Below, piece after piece: positions 41,020 through 51,079 of a DNA stretch of 64,000 bases. The stretch is from Faecalicatena contorta. Lineage in GTDB: Bacteria > Bacillota > Clostridia > Lachnospirales > Lachnospiraceae. The notes under the pieces are model-generated. The model worked only from the letters and a program-made list of their open reading frames with translations, made no database searches and had not been told where the DNA came from. The stretch lies in contig NZ_JAFBIY010000004.1 of assembly GCF_021531975.1 (NCBI RefSeq), forward strand, positions 124,001-188,000, given 5' to 3'. Within the stretch, counting starts at the first letter, position 1. Each line of letters opens with the position of its first letter. A program made the translations under genes and the position numbers.

Positions 41020-43665
41020 GTGGCTGAATTAACACCAATGATGCAGCAGTACATGAAAACAAAAGAACAGTATAAGGACTGTATTCTTTTTTATAGATTA
41101 GGCGATTTCTATGAAATGTTTTTTGATGATGCAATCACAGCATCCAGAGAACTGGAAATCACCCTGACAGGCAAAAACTGCGGACTGGAAGAACGCGCGC
41201 CGATGTGCGGCGTCCCATTTCATTCTGTAGATGGATATCTGAACCGCCTTGTATCAAAGGGATATAAGGTTGCCATCTGCGAACAGATGGAAGATCCTGC
41301 TTCTGCAAAAGGAATCGTAAGGCGTGAGGTTGTAAGAATCGCGACTCCCGGAACAAATCTGGATATGCAGGCACTGGATGAGTCCCGCAACAACTACATC
41401 ATGTGTGTGGTATATATTGCAGATCGATTCGGAATGTCTGTGGCAGATGTAACGACAGGTGAGTATCTGGTAACAGAAATAGACAGCGGCGAGAAGCTGT
41501 TTGACGAAATTTACAAGTTTATGCCCTCAGAGCTTATTTGCAATGAGGCTTTTTATATGAGTGGTATGAATCTTGATGATATGAAGAATCGACTGGGAAT
41601 AACAATCTATTCACTGGATGCATGGTATTTCGATGATGCGATCTGCAGCCAGACATTAAAAGACCATTTCCAGGTGGGAACACTTAACGGGCTTGGCATT
41701 GCAGATTATGACTGTGGAATGATCGCGGCAGGTGCTCTTCTTGGCTATTTAAAAGAAACACAGAAGACATCCCTTTCTCATATGTCAAAACTCATTCCTT
41801 ACACGACCGGACGTTATATGCTTCTCGACAGTTCAACGAGAAGAAATCTGGAATTGTGTGAGACTTTGCGTGAAAAACAGAAGAGAGGGTCCCTTCTCTG
41901 GGTGCTGGATAAGACAAAGACAGCCATGGGAGCAAGAACTCTGCGTAAATATATCGAGCAGCCTCTTATTAACCGTAAGGACATTGAAGACCGATTAAAT
42001 GCCGTGGAGGAGCTTAAGGATAATGCGATTTCCAGAGAGGAAATACGGGAATATCTGTCCCCGGTATATGATCTGGAGCGTCTGGTAAGCCGGATTACAT
42101 ATAAGTCTGCCAACCCAAGAGACATGATCGCTTTTCAGAGTTCACTTTCCATGCTGCCGCATATCAAATACATACTCAGTGAGATGAAAAGCCCCCTCCT
42201 TAAGACGTTATATGAGCAGCTGGACACTTTAGAGGATCTGTGCAGCCTTGTTCAGAATGCCATCTGTGATGAACCACCAATTGCCATGAAAGAAGGCGGT
42301 ATCATTCGTGACGGCTATCACGAAGAAGTTGACAAGCTTCGCCAGGCGAAGTCAAGCGGAAAAGACTGGCTCGCCAGACTGGAGGCACAGGAGAGAGAAA
42401 AAACCGGAATTAAGAATCTTCGTATCAGATACAACAAAGTATTCGGCTATTATCTGGAGGTCACGAACTCCTTTAAGAACCTCGTGCCGGATTATTACAC
42501 CAGGAAACAGACTCTTGCCAATGCGGAACGATATATTATTCCGGAACTCAAAGAGCTGGAAGATACGATCCTCGGTGCAGAGGATAAGTTATATGCACTG
42601 GAATATGAATTATTCTGTGACATCCGTGAGAGGATTGCCGGTGAAGTCATAAGAATACAGGCAACAGCAAGTGCCATTGCGCAGATTGATACCTTTGCTT
42701 CACTTGCCCTTGTAGCTGAACAGAATCGATATGTAAGGCCAAAGATCAATGAAAAAGGAGTCATTGATATCCGTGACGGACGTCATCCTGTCGTGGAAAA
42801 GATGATCCCGAACGATATGTTCATAACAAACGACACATATCTGAACGATAAGAAAAACAGAATATCTATCATTACCGGACCGAATATGGCAGGAAAGTCT
42901 ACTTACATGCGGCAGACAGCACTGATTGTATTAATGGCACAGATCGGTTCTTTTGTACCGGCAGACAGTGCAAATATCGGACTGGTAGACCGCATTTTCA
43001 CCAGGGTCGGCGCTTCGGATGATCTTGCCAGCGGTCAGAGTACATTTATGGTTGAAATGACAGAGGTTGCCAATATTCTTCGAAATGCAACAAGTAAGAG
43101 TCTGCTTATTCTGGATGAGATCGGCAGAGGAACAAGTACCTTTGATGGATTAAGCATTGCGTGGGCAGTTATTGAGCATATCAGCAACAGCAAGCTTCTT
43201 GGTGCAAAGACACTATTCGCAACTCATTACCATGAGCTTACTGAGCTCGAAGGTAAGATTGATAATGTAAATAACTATTGTATCGCTGTAAAGGAAAAAG
43301 GCGATGATATCATATTCCTCCGTAAAATTGTAAAAGGCGGAGCAGATAAAAGCTATGGTATTCAGGTTGCGCGCCTGGCCGGCGTTCCGGAATCTGTTAC
43401 AAACCGTGCAAAGGAAATTGTGGAAGAACTTGTAGATGCAGATATTACCGGAAGGATCAAGGATATCGCTGTGCAGGGACATGCACCAAAGATCCGCACC
43501 AAAAAATATGACGAAGTAGATCTGGCACAGATGTCACTTTTTGATACGGTTAAGGATGATGATGTGCTGGAAGAAATAAAGGCACTGGATGTAAGTAATC
43601 TGACACCGATCGATGCGCTGAATACATTATATCAGCTGCAGAACAAACTGAAAAACAGGTGGTAA
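41020..43665 (+). CDS. mutS: DNA mismatch repair protein MutS
   Basis: MutS finds mismatches and small loops and recruits MutL. The mismatch-binding N-terminus MMQQYMKTKEQYKDCILFYRLGDFYEMF contains the GDFYEMF motif with the wedge phenylalanine. The ABC-type ATPase has GPNMAGKSTYMRQ and LLILDEIGRGTSTFDG, followed by a helix-turn-helix and C-terminal tail. At 881 aa it is full length. GTG 41020 follows AGAGGAG at 7 nt. mutL begins 3 bp after its stop. Confidence 0.98.
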   Translation: MAELTPMMQQYMKTKEQYKDCILFYRLGDFYEMFFDDAITASRELEITLTGKNCGLEERAPMCGVPFHSVDGYLNRLVSKGYKVAICEQMEDPASAKGIVRREVVRIATPGTNLDMQALDESRNNYIMCVVYIADRFGMSVADVTTGEYLVTEIDSGEKLFDEIYKFMPSELICNEAFYMSGMNLDDMKNRLGITIYSLDAWYFDDAICSQTLKDHFQVGTLNGLGIADYDCGMIAAGALLGYLKETQKTSLSHMSKLIPYTTGRYMLLDSSTRRNLELCETLREKQKRGSLLWVLDKTKTAMGARTLRKYIEQPLINRKDIEDRLNAVEELKDNAISREEIREYLSPVYDLERLVSRITYKSANPRDMIAFQSSLSMLPHIKYILSEMKSPLLKTLYEQLDTLEDLCSLVQNAICDEPPIAMKEGGIIRDGYHEEVDKLRQAKSSGKDWLARLEAQEREKTGIKNLRIRYNKVFGYYLEVTNSFKNLVPDYYTRKQTLANAERYIIPELKELEDTILGAEDKLYALEYELFCDIRERIAGEVIRIQATASAIAQIDTFASLALVAEQNRYVRPKINEKGVIDIRDGRHPVVEKMIPNDMFITNDTYLNDKKNRISIITGPNMAGKSTYMRQTALIVLMAQIGSFVPADSANIGLVDRIFTRVGASDDLASGQSTFMVEMTEVANILRNATSKSLLILDEIGRGTSTFDGLSIAWAVIEHISNSKLLGAKTLFATHYHELTELEGKIDNVNNYCIAVKEKGDDIIFLRKIVKGGADKSYGIQVARLAGVPESVTNRAKEIVEELVDADITGRIKDIAVQGHAPKIRTKKYDEVDLAQMSLFDTVKDDDVLEEIKALDVSNLTPIDALNTLYQLQNKLKNRW

Positions 43666-43667
43666 AA

Positions 43668-45566
43668 ATGAGCAAAATACAAGTACTGGATCAGATAACA
43701 ATTGATAAAATCGCAGCAGGGGAAGTAATTGAACGACCAGCTTCTGTTGTCAAGGAACTTGCCGAAAATGCCATCGATGCCGGAGCGACTGCCGTTACAG
43801 TCGAGATAAAGGAAGGCGGCATCTCTTTCATGCGAATTGCAGATAATGGATGCGGAATCGAAAAAGAAGACGTGCGCGCGGCATTTCTCAGACATTCTAC
43901 CAGTAAGATCCGTTCCGTAGACGATCTTATGGGGATTCATTCACTTGGTTTTCGTGGTGAGGCACTTTCCAGTATCGCCGCTGTATCACAGGTTGAGCTT
44001 CTTACTAAAACGCGAAACGAGGCCTTTGGTATCCGTTACCGGATCGCAGGGGGAAAAGAAGAAAGTCTGGAAGAGGACAGTGCACCGGATGGTACAACAT
44101 TCATTATCCGGCAGCTTTTCTACAACACACCGGCCCGGAGGAAATTTTTAAAGACGCCAATGACAGAGGCCAGTCACGTAGGTGATCTGATGACACATAT
44201 GGCACTTTCGCACCCGGAAATATCCTTTCGTTTCATTAATAACGGACAGGTGAAATTACACACTTCCGGAAACGGCAATCTAAAAGATGTAATTTATCAC
44301 ATCTATGGAAGGGAAATTGCAGGTGAGCTTCTGAAAGCAGATCAGCAAGAAAACGGTATACACATAACCGGTTTTCTGGGAAAACCAGTCATTTCCAGAG
44401 GAAACCGCAATTTTGAAAACTATTTTGTAGACGGAAGATACATAAAGAGCAATATTATCTCCAAAGCGATTGAAGATGCATATAAAGACTTTACGATGCA
44501 GCACAAATATCCATTTGTTGTACTGCATATCGATGTTTCCGGCAGTCATGTTGATGTCAATGTACACCCGACCAAAATGGAGCTGCGTTTTGACAATCAG
44601 CAGGAGATCTATAATGCTGTCTATGGTGCCGTAACAAAAGGCCTGCATAAAAAAGAACTGATACCCGAGGTAAAGTTGGACCCCGTACCGGAACCGGTAT
44701 CTTATGCATCCAGTGTTCCAAAAAGTGTTCCAAAAAGTGTTCCCAAAAGTGCTCCCAAAAGCGAAGCAAAAGAAACGCGTGATCTGGATTATTTCATGGA
44801 TAAGATGAAACAGAGGGTATATGCGTATCATGCGCAGAACTCGGCAGCTGAAGTGAAAGATAAAACTTCTGTTTTTCGTCCGGAAATACAAAATGACCGC
44901 ATAAAAGAGGCGGTTTCTTATGCCGTAAAGGAAAAACAGACGCAGATGAATCTTTTTGAAGATAAACTTCTCAAACCGGAAGCCAGAAAGGAACATAAGA
45001 TCATTGGCCAGGTATTTGACACTTACTGGCTGGTAGAGTATCATGATAATCTGTATATCATAGATCAACATGCAGCGCATGAACGTGTTCTCTATGAAAA
45101 AACACTTATGGGCATGAAAAACAGAGAATTCACATCACAGATGATCAGTCCGCCGATCGTACTTCATCTTTCCATGCAGGAGGCAGAGCTCCTTGAGAAG
45201 TATATGGACCGATTCACGAAGATTGGCTTTGAATTTGAAGAATTTGGGCAGGAATCCTATGCAGTACGTGCCGTGCCTGACAATCTTTTTTCCATTGCCA
45301 AAAAAGAGCTGCTCATGGAAATGCTGGACAGTCTGTCTGATGAGGTAAACCGGAACAGTTCTTCTGACCTGATCGATGAAAAGATTGCATCCATGTCCTG
45401 TAAAGCTGCAGTCAAAGGCAATCAGCGCCTTTCTGCCAGCGAAGTGGATACTCTGATCGGAGAACTTCTGACACTGGAAAATCCGTATCATTGTCCGCAC
45501 GGGCGCCCTACGATCATTTCCATGTCCAAAAAAGAACTGGAAAAGAAATTCAAGAGGATTGTATAG
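43668..45566 (+). CDS. mutL: DNA mismatch repair protein MutL
   Basis: The N-terminal GHKL ATPase shows VIERPASVVKELAENAIDAGA, DNGCGI and GFRGEALSSI. The C-terminal dimerisation domain has the DQHAAHERVLYE endonuclease motif, so this is the nicking type of MutL; the end PCxC-like motif reads CPHGRPT. The variable linker contains a PKSV tandem repeat (349-364). ATG 43668 has AGGTGG 5 nt upstream and gives 632 aa. It is operonic with mutS and miaA. Confidence 0.97.
   Translation: MSKIQVLDQITIDKIAAGEVIERPASVVKELAENAIDAGATAVTVEIKEGGISFMRIADNGCGIEKEDVRAAFLRHSTSKIRSVDDLMGIHSLGFRGEALSSIAAVSQVELLTKTRNEAFGIRYRIAGGKEESLEEDSAPDGTTFIIRQLFYNTPARRKFLKTPMTEASHVGDLMTHMALSHPEISFRFINNGQVKLHTSGNGNLKDVIYHIYGREIAGELLKADQQENGIHITGFLGKPVISRGNRNFENYFVDGRYIKSNIISKAIEDAYKDFTMQHKYPFVVLHIDVSGSHVDVNVHPTKMELRFDNQQEIYNAVYGAVTKGLHKKELIPEVKLDPVPEPVSYASSVPKSVPKSVPKSAPKSEAKETRDLDYFMDKMKQRVYAYHAQNSAAEVKDKTSVFRPEIQNDRIKEAVSYAVKEKQTQMNLFEDKLLKPEARKEHKIIGQVFDTYWLVEYHDNLYIIDQHAAHERVLYEKTLMGMKNREFTSQMISPPIVLHLSMQEAELLEKYMDRFTKIGFEFEEFGQESYAVRAVPDNLFSIAKKELLMEMLDSLSDEVNRNSSSDLIDEKIASMSCKAAVKGNQRLSASEVDTLIGELLTLENPYHCPHGRPTIISMSKKELEKKFKRIV
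44712..44771 (+). repeat. 12-bp tandem repeats in the mutL linker
   Basis: Four near-identical 12-bp units (AGTGTTCCAAAA and variants with CCC or GCT) run from 44712 to 44759, followed by a degenerate fifth unit to 44771. They encode repeated SVPK/SAPK. The unit keeps the frame. The first two units are identical, which favours slippage. Confidence 0.85.
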
Positions 45567-46541
45567 ATGATAAAAAGACCATTAATTATTTTAACCGGAC
45601 CAACTGCTGTAGGAAAGACAGCCGCATCCATCGGTCTTGCCAAAGCCATTGGCGGAGAGATCATTTCTGCGGATTCCATGCAGGTCTACCGGCATATGGA
45701 CATTGGCTCTGCCAAGATCCGTACAGATGAGATGGCAGGAGTCACCCATCATCTGATAGATGTTCTTGATCCTGATGAAGAATTTCATGTTGTACGCTTT
45801 CAGCAGATGGCAAAAACTGCAATGGAGAAGATTTACGCCAATGGACATATTCCGATCGTAGTAGGCGGAACCGGGTTTTATATTCAGGCACTTCTGTATG
45901 ATATTGATTTTACAGAAGATGAAGGTGACAGAACATATCGGGCATTTCTTTTGGAATATGCGAAAGTACACGGGGCAGAAGCACTCCATGAAAAATTGCG
46001 TGAAACAGACCCAAAGGCAGCCGACAGTATCCATGCAAATAATGTAAAACGTGTTATCCGCGCTCTGGAATTCCATCATCTGACCGGACAGAAGATATCC
46101 GAACATAATGAGAAGGAAAGAAAAAAAGAGTCTCCGTATGCATTTGCCTATTTTGTCCTGAACGACGAAAGAGCACACCTGTATGATAGAATCAACAGGA
46201 GAGTCGACATGATGATAGAAGAGGGGCTTGTAGAAGAAGTGTCGGCACTTAAGAAAATGGGATGTACCCGGGATATGGTTTCCATGCAGGGGCTGGGATA
46301 CAAGGAAATATTAGAATATCTTGACGGGGAATGTAGCCTTGATGAAGCCATCTATAAGATAAAGCGGGATACAAGACATTTTGCTAAAAGACAGATCACA
46401 TGGTTTAAAAGGGAGAAGGATGTGATCTGGATTAATAAAAAAGACTGTAACTATGATGAAACTGAAGTATTAAGTACCATGTTAAAACATTTGGAGGGAG
46501 TATTATGTTGCGAAGATTATTCGGGGGTTCCAGGTTTTTAA
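45567..46541 (+). CDS. miaA: tRNA dimethylallyltransferase MiaA
   Basis: The enzyme transfers a dimethylallyl group to A37 of tRNAs, the substrate for MiaB. The P-loop GPTAVGKTAASI, ADSMQVYR, GGTGFYIQALL and the late QITWFKRE motif are diagnostic. The 324-aa length is slightly above the usual 300-315. Its ATG follows directly on the mutL TAG. The mutS-mutL-miaA order is frequent in Clostridia. A small unknown gene overlaps its last 37 bp. Confidence 0.97.
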   Translation: MIKRPLIILTGPTAVGKTAASIGLAKAIGGEIISADSMQVYRHMDIGSAKIRTDEMAGVTHHLIDVLDPDEEFHVVRFQQMAKTAMEKIYANGHIPIVVGGTGFYIQALLYDIDFTEDEGDRTYRAFLLEYAKVHGAEALHEKLRETDPKAADSIHANNVKRVIRALEFHHLTGQKISEHNEKERKKESPYAFAYFVLNDERAHLYDRINRRVDMMIEEGLVEEVSALKKMGCTRDMVSMQGLGYKEILEYLDGECSLDEAIYKIKRDTRHFAKRQITWFKREKDVIWINKKDCNYDETEVLSTMLKHLEGVLCCEDYSGVPGF

Positions 46542-46798
46542 AAAAAATGAATACACTGATGGAAGTTTATTCCTGCAGTCACAATGCAGAAATGACTTAC
46601 CATGAACTTCTTCGCCTTGAGCCGTTGATCCGCACAGAGGGTGAAAAGTATCTTTATGAGTTGAACAGAGCAGCACTTTTGTATGATATGAGGAAGTTCC
46701 GCCAGGCGGCAGATATCGTACTGGAGATTCCGTCATTTAATCCGGAGATGGATGCCAGATGTGCGCAGCTCAAGACGAAAATTATGGAAGCTATGTAG
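46505..46798 (+). CDS. Small hypothetical protein, possibly TPR-like
   Basis: The 97-aa protein overlaps the end of miaA by 37 bp in another frame and has a strong GGAGGGAG ribosome-binding site 5 nt before ATG 46505, so it looks real. It is mainly helical (YHELLRLEPLIRTEGEKYLYELNRAALLYDM in short pieces, KFRQAADIVLEIP), with a pattern like a pair of TPR helices. No signal peptide, cysteine motif or known domain was recognised. It lies between miaA and the YnbB-type gene. Confidence 0.65.
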   Translation: MLRRLFGGSRFLKKMNTLMEVYSCSHNAEMTYHELLRLEPLIRTEGEKYLYELNRAALLYDMRKFRQAADIVLEIPSFNPEMDARCAQLKTKIMEAM

Positions 46799-46816
46799 AA
46801 AGGACAATTTTTTAAA

Positions 46817-48103
46817 ATGTTAGAAACTGCAGATTTATATAAACAAATGGGAATCCGAAGCCAGGTGTACAACTTTGGTGCAGAGATTGAAAAGGATTTA
46901 AAAGAAAGATTCGAAGCAATTGATAAGACAGCCGAATACAATCAGTTAAAAGTGATTCATGCCATGCAGGAAAACCGGGTCAGTTCCGCCTGCTTTCATT
47001 ATGCAAGCGGATATGGATATGATGATTTTGGCAGAGATACACTGGAAGCAGTTTATGCGTCTGTATTTCACACAGAAAGCGCACTGGTAAGACCGCAGAT
47101 CACCTGTGGAACACATGCACTTTCACTTGCTCTTGCCGCGAACTTAAGACCGGGAGATGAACTTCTGTCTGCTGCCGGCAAACCTTACGACACACTGGAA
47201 GAAGTCATCGGCATCCGTCCTTCTAACGGTTCTCTCGCAGAATATGGCGTGACATATGCACAGGTGGACCTGCTTTCAGATGGTACTTTTGACTATGAAA
47301 ATATCAGAAAAGCAATCAATGAAAGAACAAAACTGGTTACCATCCAGCGCTCCAAAGGTTACCAGACAAGACCAAGCTTTTCTGTAAAACAGATTGGAGA
47401 AGTCATCGCATTTGTAAAAGAGATAAAACCAGATGTGATCTGTATGGTAGACAACTGCTATGGAGAATTTGTAGAAACCATCGAACCAAGCGATGTGGGA
47501 GCAGATATGGTCGTTGGGTCCCTCATTAAGAATCCAGGCGGCGGCCTTGCTCCGATCGGCGGATATATTGCCGGAAGAAAGGATCTTATCGATGCCTGCG
47601 GCTACCGGCTTACTTCGCCTGGTCTTGGGAAAGAAGTCGGTGCATCACTGGGTGTAATGCAGTCGTTTTATCAGGGACTGTTTCTTGCACCGACAGTCGT
47701 GGCCGGAGCATTAAAGGGTGCGATTTTTGCAGCAAATATTTATGAAAAACTGGGTTACAAGGTAATTCCGAACAGCACCGAGAGCCGTCACGATATTATC
47801 CAGGCGGTAGAACTTGGCACACCGGAAGGCGTCATCGCTTTCTGCCGTGGTATTCAGGCTGCTGCACCGGTTGAATCTTATGTAACTCCGGAGCCATGGG
47901 CGATGCCGGGTTATGACAGTGATGTTATTATGGCAGCAGGTGCTTTTGTACAGGGCTCCTCTATTGAACTCAGTGCAGACGGACCGATCAAGCCTCCTTA
48001 TGCTGTATATTTTCAGGGCGGACTCACATGGCAGCATGCGAAGCTGGGAATTCTGATGTCACTGGAATATATGGTCAGAGAAGGACTTGTTACAACAATT
48101 TAA
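46817..48103 (+). CDS. Methionine gamma-lyase-family PLP protein (YnbB, 'aluminium resistance' type)
   Basis: This fold type I PLP enzyme has SACFHYASGYGYDDFGRDTLE (key part GYGYDDFGRD) and the PLP lysine in GSLIKNPGGGLAPIGGYIAGR at about 237. The family (Bacillus YnbB) is annotated as aluminium-resistance or methionine gamma-lyase-like, but the substrate is uncertain. The 428-aa length is normal. It starts 18 bp after the small unknown gene and 9 bp before the flavoprotein, so it is part of the miaA operon tail. Confidence 0.88.
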   Translation: MLETADLYKQMGIRSQVYNFGAEIEKDLKERFEAIDKTAEYNQLKVIHAMQENRVSSACFHYASGYGYDDFGRDTLEAVYASVFHTESALVRPQITCGTHALSLALAANLRPGDELLSAAGKPYDTLEEVIGIRPSNGSLAEYGVTYAQVDLLSDGTFDYENIRKAINERTKLVTIQRSKGYQTRPSFSVKQIGEVIAFVKEIKPDVICMVDNCYGEFVETIEPSDVGADMVVGSLIKNPGGGLAPIGGYIAGRKDLIDACGYRLTSPGLGKEVGASLGVMQSFYQGLFLAPTVVAGALKGAIFAANIYEKLGYKVIPNSTESRHDIIQAVELGTPEGVIAFCRGIQAAAPVESYVTPEPWAMPGYDSDVIMAAGAFVQGSSIELSADGPIKPPYAVYFQGGLTWQHAKLGILMSLEYMVREGLVTTI

Positions 48104-48112
48104 GGAGAGATT

Positions 48113-49336
48113 ATGAAAACAATTGCGATCATCGGCGGTGGTGCTTCCGGGATTATGGCAGCTATCGCTGCAGCGAAGACCGGAAAAGATACAGAGATAC
48201 TGCTTCTGGAACACAAAGATAAGATTGGGAAAAAGATACTTTCTACCGGAAACGGACGCTGCAATCTTACAAATGCATATATGGATATTTCCTGTTTCCG
48301 CGGTAAAAGCAAAGACGAAATAGAAACGGTACTTTCTGCTTTCGGATATGAAGATACCCTTCGGTTATTTGAAGAAATGGGGCTTATGACAAAATCAAGG
48401 AATGGGTATATTTATCCAAGGTGTGATCAGGCCGCAGCCGTTCTGGAAATCTTATGTATGGAACTAAGAAAATATAAGGTACAGATTATTACAGAAGCGC
48501 ATGTAACAGCAGTCATGCGGGGAAAGAAAGGATTTCGAATTGAAGCCGGGAAAGAAGTATACCGGGCAGACCGGGTCATTCTTTCTGCCGGATCCAAAGC
48601 GGCACCGGTACTCGGCTCAGACGGCAGTGGTTATGGACTGGCCAAATCACTCGGCCATACAATGATACCTGTTGTTCCGGCCCTTGTACAGCTTCGCTCT
48701 GAAAAGCATTCTCTGCATAAGGCATCCGGTGTACGTACGGAAGCTTGTGTATCTGCACTGGTAGATGAATCCTGCGTCTGTGAGGACAGAGGTGAACTAC
48801 AGATTACAGCATATGGCATTTCCGGAATCCCTGTATTCCAGATCAGCCGGTATATCGCAAAAGCATTATATAACGGGCAAAAAGCTGAAGTCGCCATAGA
48901 CTTTTTCCCGGAACTCGATGAAAATGCTTTCTTTTTGCTTCTGAAACGGCAGTTTAACGATAGAAAAGAGCAGGAAGCAACTTCCTGTCTGACCGGGCTT
49001 TTTGCACACAAGCTAATTCCTGTTCTTTTTAGTGAAGCGGGCATCCATATGCATGCAAAAGCAAAAGAAATTACAGATAAACAGCTGAAAAGGCTGACGC
49101 AGACATGCAAGTATATGAAGATCCAGATCAAAGATACAAATGGATTTGAAAACGCACAGGTATGTGCAGGTGGTGTGAACTTAACAGAAATAGACTGTCA
49201 TACCATGCAGTCCAGATATGTAGACGGGCTTTATCTGACCGGGGAACTTCTGGATGTGGATGGAATATGTGGTGGTTATAATCTGCAGTGGGCATGGGCA
49301 ACCGGATATATTGCCGGAAGTCACGCTGCAAAATAG
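48113..49336 (+). CDS. HI0933/BaiN-family flavoprotein
   Basis: This NAD(P)/FAD-dependent oxidoreductase begins with the dinucleotide fold AIIGGGASGIMAAIAAA. It also shows GKKILSTGNGRCNLTN and the C-terminal GGYNLQWAWATGYIAG, hallmarks of the HI0933/YhiN family; the family includes BaiN, reported in bile acid dehydroxylation. That does not establish a bile acid role here, since most members are uncharacterised. It is 407 aa and lies in a run with the YnbB-type gene and another flavoprotein. Confidence 0.85.
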   Translation: MKTIAIIGGGASGIMAAIAAAKTGKDTEILLLEHKDKIGKKILSTGNGRCNLTNAYMDISCFRGKSKDEIETVLSAFGYEDTLRLFEEMGLMTKSRNGYIYPRCDQAAAVLEILCMELRKYKVQIITEAHVTAVMRGKKGFRIEAGKEVYRADRVILSAGSKAAPVLGSDGSGYGLAKSLGHTMIPVVPALVQLRSEKHSLHKASGVRTEACVSALVDESCVCEDRGELQITAYGISGIPVFQISRYIAKALYNGQKAEVAIDFFPELDENAFFLLLKRQFNDRKEQEATSCLTGLFAHKLIPVLFSEAGIHMHAKAKEITDKQLKRLTQTCKYMKIQIKDTNGFENAQVCAGGVNLTEIDCHTMQSRYVDGLYLTGELLDVDGICGGYNLQWAWATGYIAGSHAAK

Positions 49337-49348
49337 GAGAGAATATTT

Positions 49349-50986
49349 ATGATTCGGATTCAGCAACTAAAACTTCCGGTTACACATACGGAAGAAGAGT
49401 TCAGATTAAAACTGTGTAAAACACTTCGCATACGGGAAGCAGACCTTATTTCATACCGGATCTTGCGGCAGTCACTTGACGCCCGTAAAAAACCGGAACT
49501 ATATTATGTATATCTTGCAGAAGCAGAAGTGAAGCATGAGAAACAAATCATAAAAAAAATCAAGAATAAAAACATTACAATAGAGAAAAAAGCACCGGCA
49601 TACAACTGTTTTCCTGTTGGGGAGACTGTGTTAAATACACATCCTGTAGTCATCGGGACGGGACCTGCCGGTCTTTTCTGCGGATATGAGCTGGCACGTA
49701 TGGGGTATCGTCCGATTCTTCTTGAACGTGGAGCAGATGTAGACAAACGTATGAAGGATGTACAGAATTTCTGGGAAACAGGAAAACTTCATAAAGAGTC
49801 AAACGTACAATTCGGTGAAGGCGGCGCCGGCACATTTTCAGACGGAAAGCTGAATACTCTTGTACATGATAAAGAAGGACGGAACCGGGAGGTCTTAAGG
49901 CTTTTTGTAAAATATGGTGCTCCCGAACGCATCTTATATGAGAGCAAGCCACATATCGGTACAGATATATTAACAGATGTAGTAAAAAACATGCGCATGG
50001 ATATCTGCCGGATGGGCGGTGAAGTGCGTTTTCATTCAAAAGTTACAGATGTACATATAAAAAAGCAGGAAAACAGACGTATCCTTTGTGGTCTTACTGT
50101 TCTGAATACACAGTCCGGTGAAGAAGAAATGCTTCCGACAGATATTGCTGTACTTGCAATCGGGCACAGTGCAAGAGATACATTTGCCATGTTGAAAGAA
50201 AAGAAGATACCCATGTCTGCAAAGCCTTTTGCTGTCGGTGTACGTATCGAACATCCTCAGCGCCTGATCAACGAATCACAGTACGGGAAGGATGCACCGG
50301 ATATATTACCTGCTGCTGCCTACAAACTGACCGCAAATCTGGAAAATGGAAGAGGGGTCTACACTTTTTGTATGTGCCCGGGAGGTTATGTCGTTAATGC
50401 TTCATCGGAAGAAGGTCTTCTGGCTGTCAATGGCATGAGCTACAGTAAAAGAGATGGACAAAATGCCAATAGTGCGGTGATTGTTACCGTGACTCCGGAT
50501 GATTTCGGAAGTGATGATGTACTTGCCGGTGTAGATTTTCAGAGACGTCTGGAAAAAGCGGCATATGAGGAAGGACATGGAAAAATTCCGGTACAGTGTC
50601 TGAAAGATTTCCGGGCAGATCAGCCTTCAAAAGAAGGCGGCAAGGTCCACCCGCAGATGAAAGGAGCGTACACATGGGCAAATGTACGCCGTATCTTTCC
50701 CGAAGAGATCGCACGGTCACTGGAAAATGGTATTGATATATTTGATCATAAGATTCCTGGTTACGCATCTGATGACGCAGTTGTTTCCGGTGTGGAAAGC
50801 AGAACCTCATCTCCGGTTCGTATTCTTCGTGGAGAAGGGCTTGAAAATGAAGTGAAAGGACTCTATCCATGTGGCGAAGGAGCCGGCTATGCAGGCGGTA
50901 TTACATCAGCTGCCATGGATGGACTGAAAGTGGCAGAAGCCGTCAGCAAAATCTATCATCCATTCGACATGGACACAAAGTATTAA
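49349..50986 (+). CDS. FAD-dependent dehydrogenase, YhiN/'Uncharacterised FAD-dependent' type
   Basis: An N-terminal domain of about 85 residues (IQQLKLPVTHTEEEF..LCKTLRI), probably a small alpha/beta module, precedes the FAD fold VVIGTGPAGLFCGYELARMG (GTGPAGLFCG near 96). It also contains QFGEGGAGTFSDGKLNT and a C-terminal GEGAGYAGGITSAAMDG. At 545 aa it matches a conserved family of predicted FAD dehydrogenases in Firmicutes with no known substrate. It starts 12 bp after the previous flavoprotein. Confidence 0.82.
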   Translation: MIRIQQLKLPVTHTEEEFRLKLCKTLRIREADLISYRILRQSLDARKKPELYYVYLAEAEVKHEKQIIKKIKNKNITIEKKAPAYNCFPVGETVLNTHPVVIGTGPAGLFCGYELARMGYRPILLERGADVDKRMKDVQNFWETGKLHKESNVQFGEGGAGTFSDGKLNTLVHDKEGRNREVLRLFVKYGAPERILYESKPHIGTDILTDVVKNMRMDICRMGGEVRFHSKVTDVHIKKQENRRILCGLTVLNTQSGEEEMLPTDIAVLAIGHSARDTFAMLKEKKIPMSAKPFAVGVRIEHPQRLINESQYGKDAPDILPAAAYKLTANLENGRGVYTFCMCPGGYVVNASSEEGLLAVNGMSYSKRDGQNANSAVIVTVTPDDFGSDDVLAGVDFQRRLEKAAYEEGHGKIPVQCLKDFRADQPSKEGGKVHPQMKGAYTWANVRRIFPEEIARSLENGIDIFDHKIPGYASDDAVVSGVESRTSSPVRILRGEGLENEVKGLYPCGEGAGYAGGITSAAMDGLKVAEAVSKIYHPFDMDTKY

Positions 50987-51079
50987 GAAATTTTTAATGG
51001 TATAAGTATATACACTTTTTCTGAAATATGATAGAATGTATTGAGTTTTTTAGAGAGACAAAAGTGAGGAGGAGTACAT

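Noticed and set aside
44280-45080. 266-codon - strand frame within mutL with repeated FGNTFWNT
   Set aside because: The repeats are the complement of the 12-bp mutL repeats; no RBS or promoter supports it.
48113-49336. Assignment of the HI0933 flavoprotein as a bile acid dehydroxylation enzyme (BaiN)
   Set aside because: Family membership alone does not support it and no bai operon genes are nearby.
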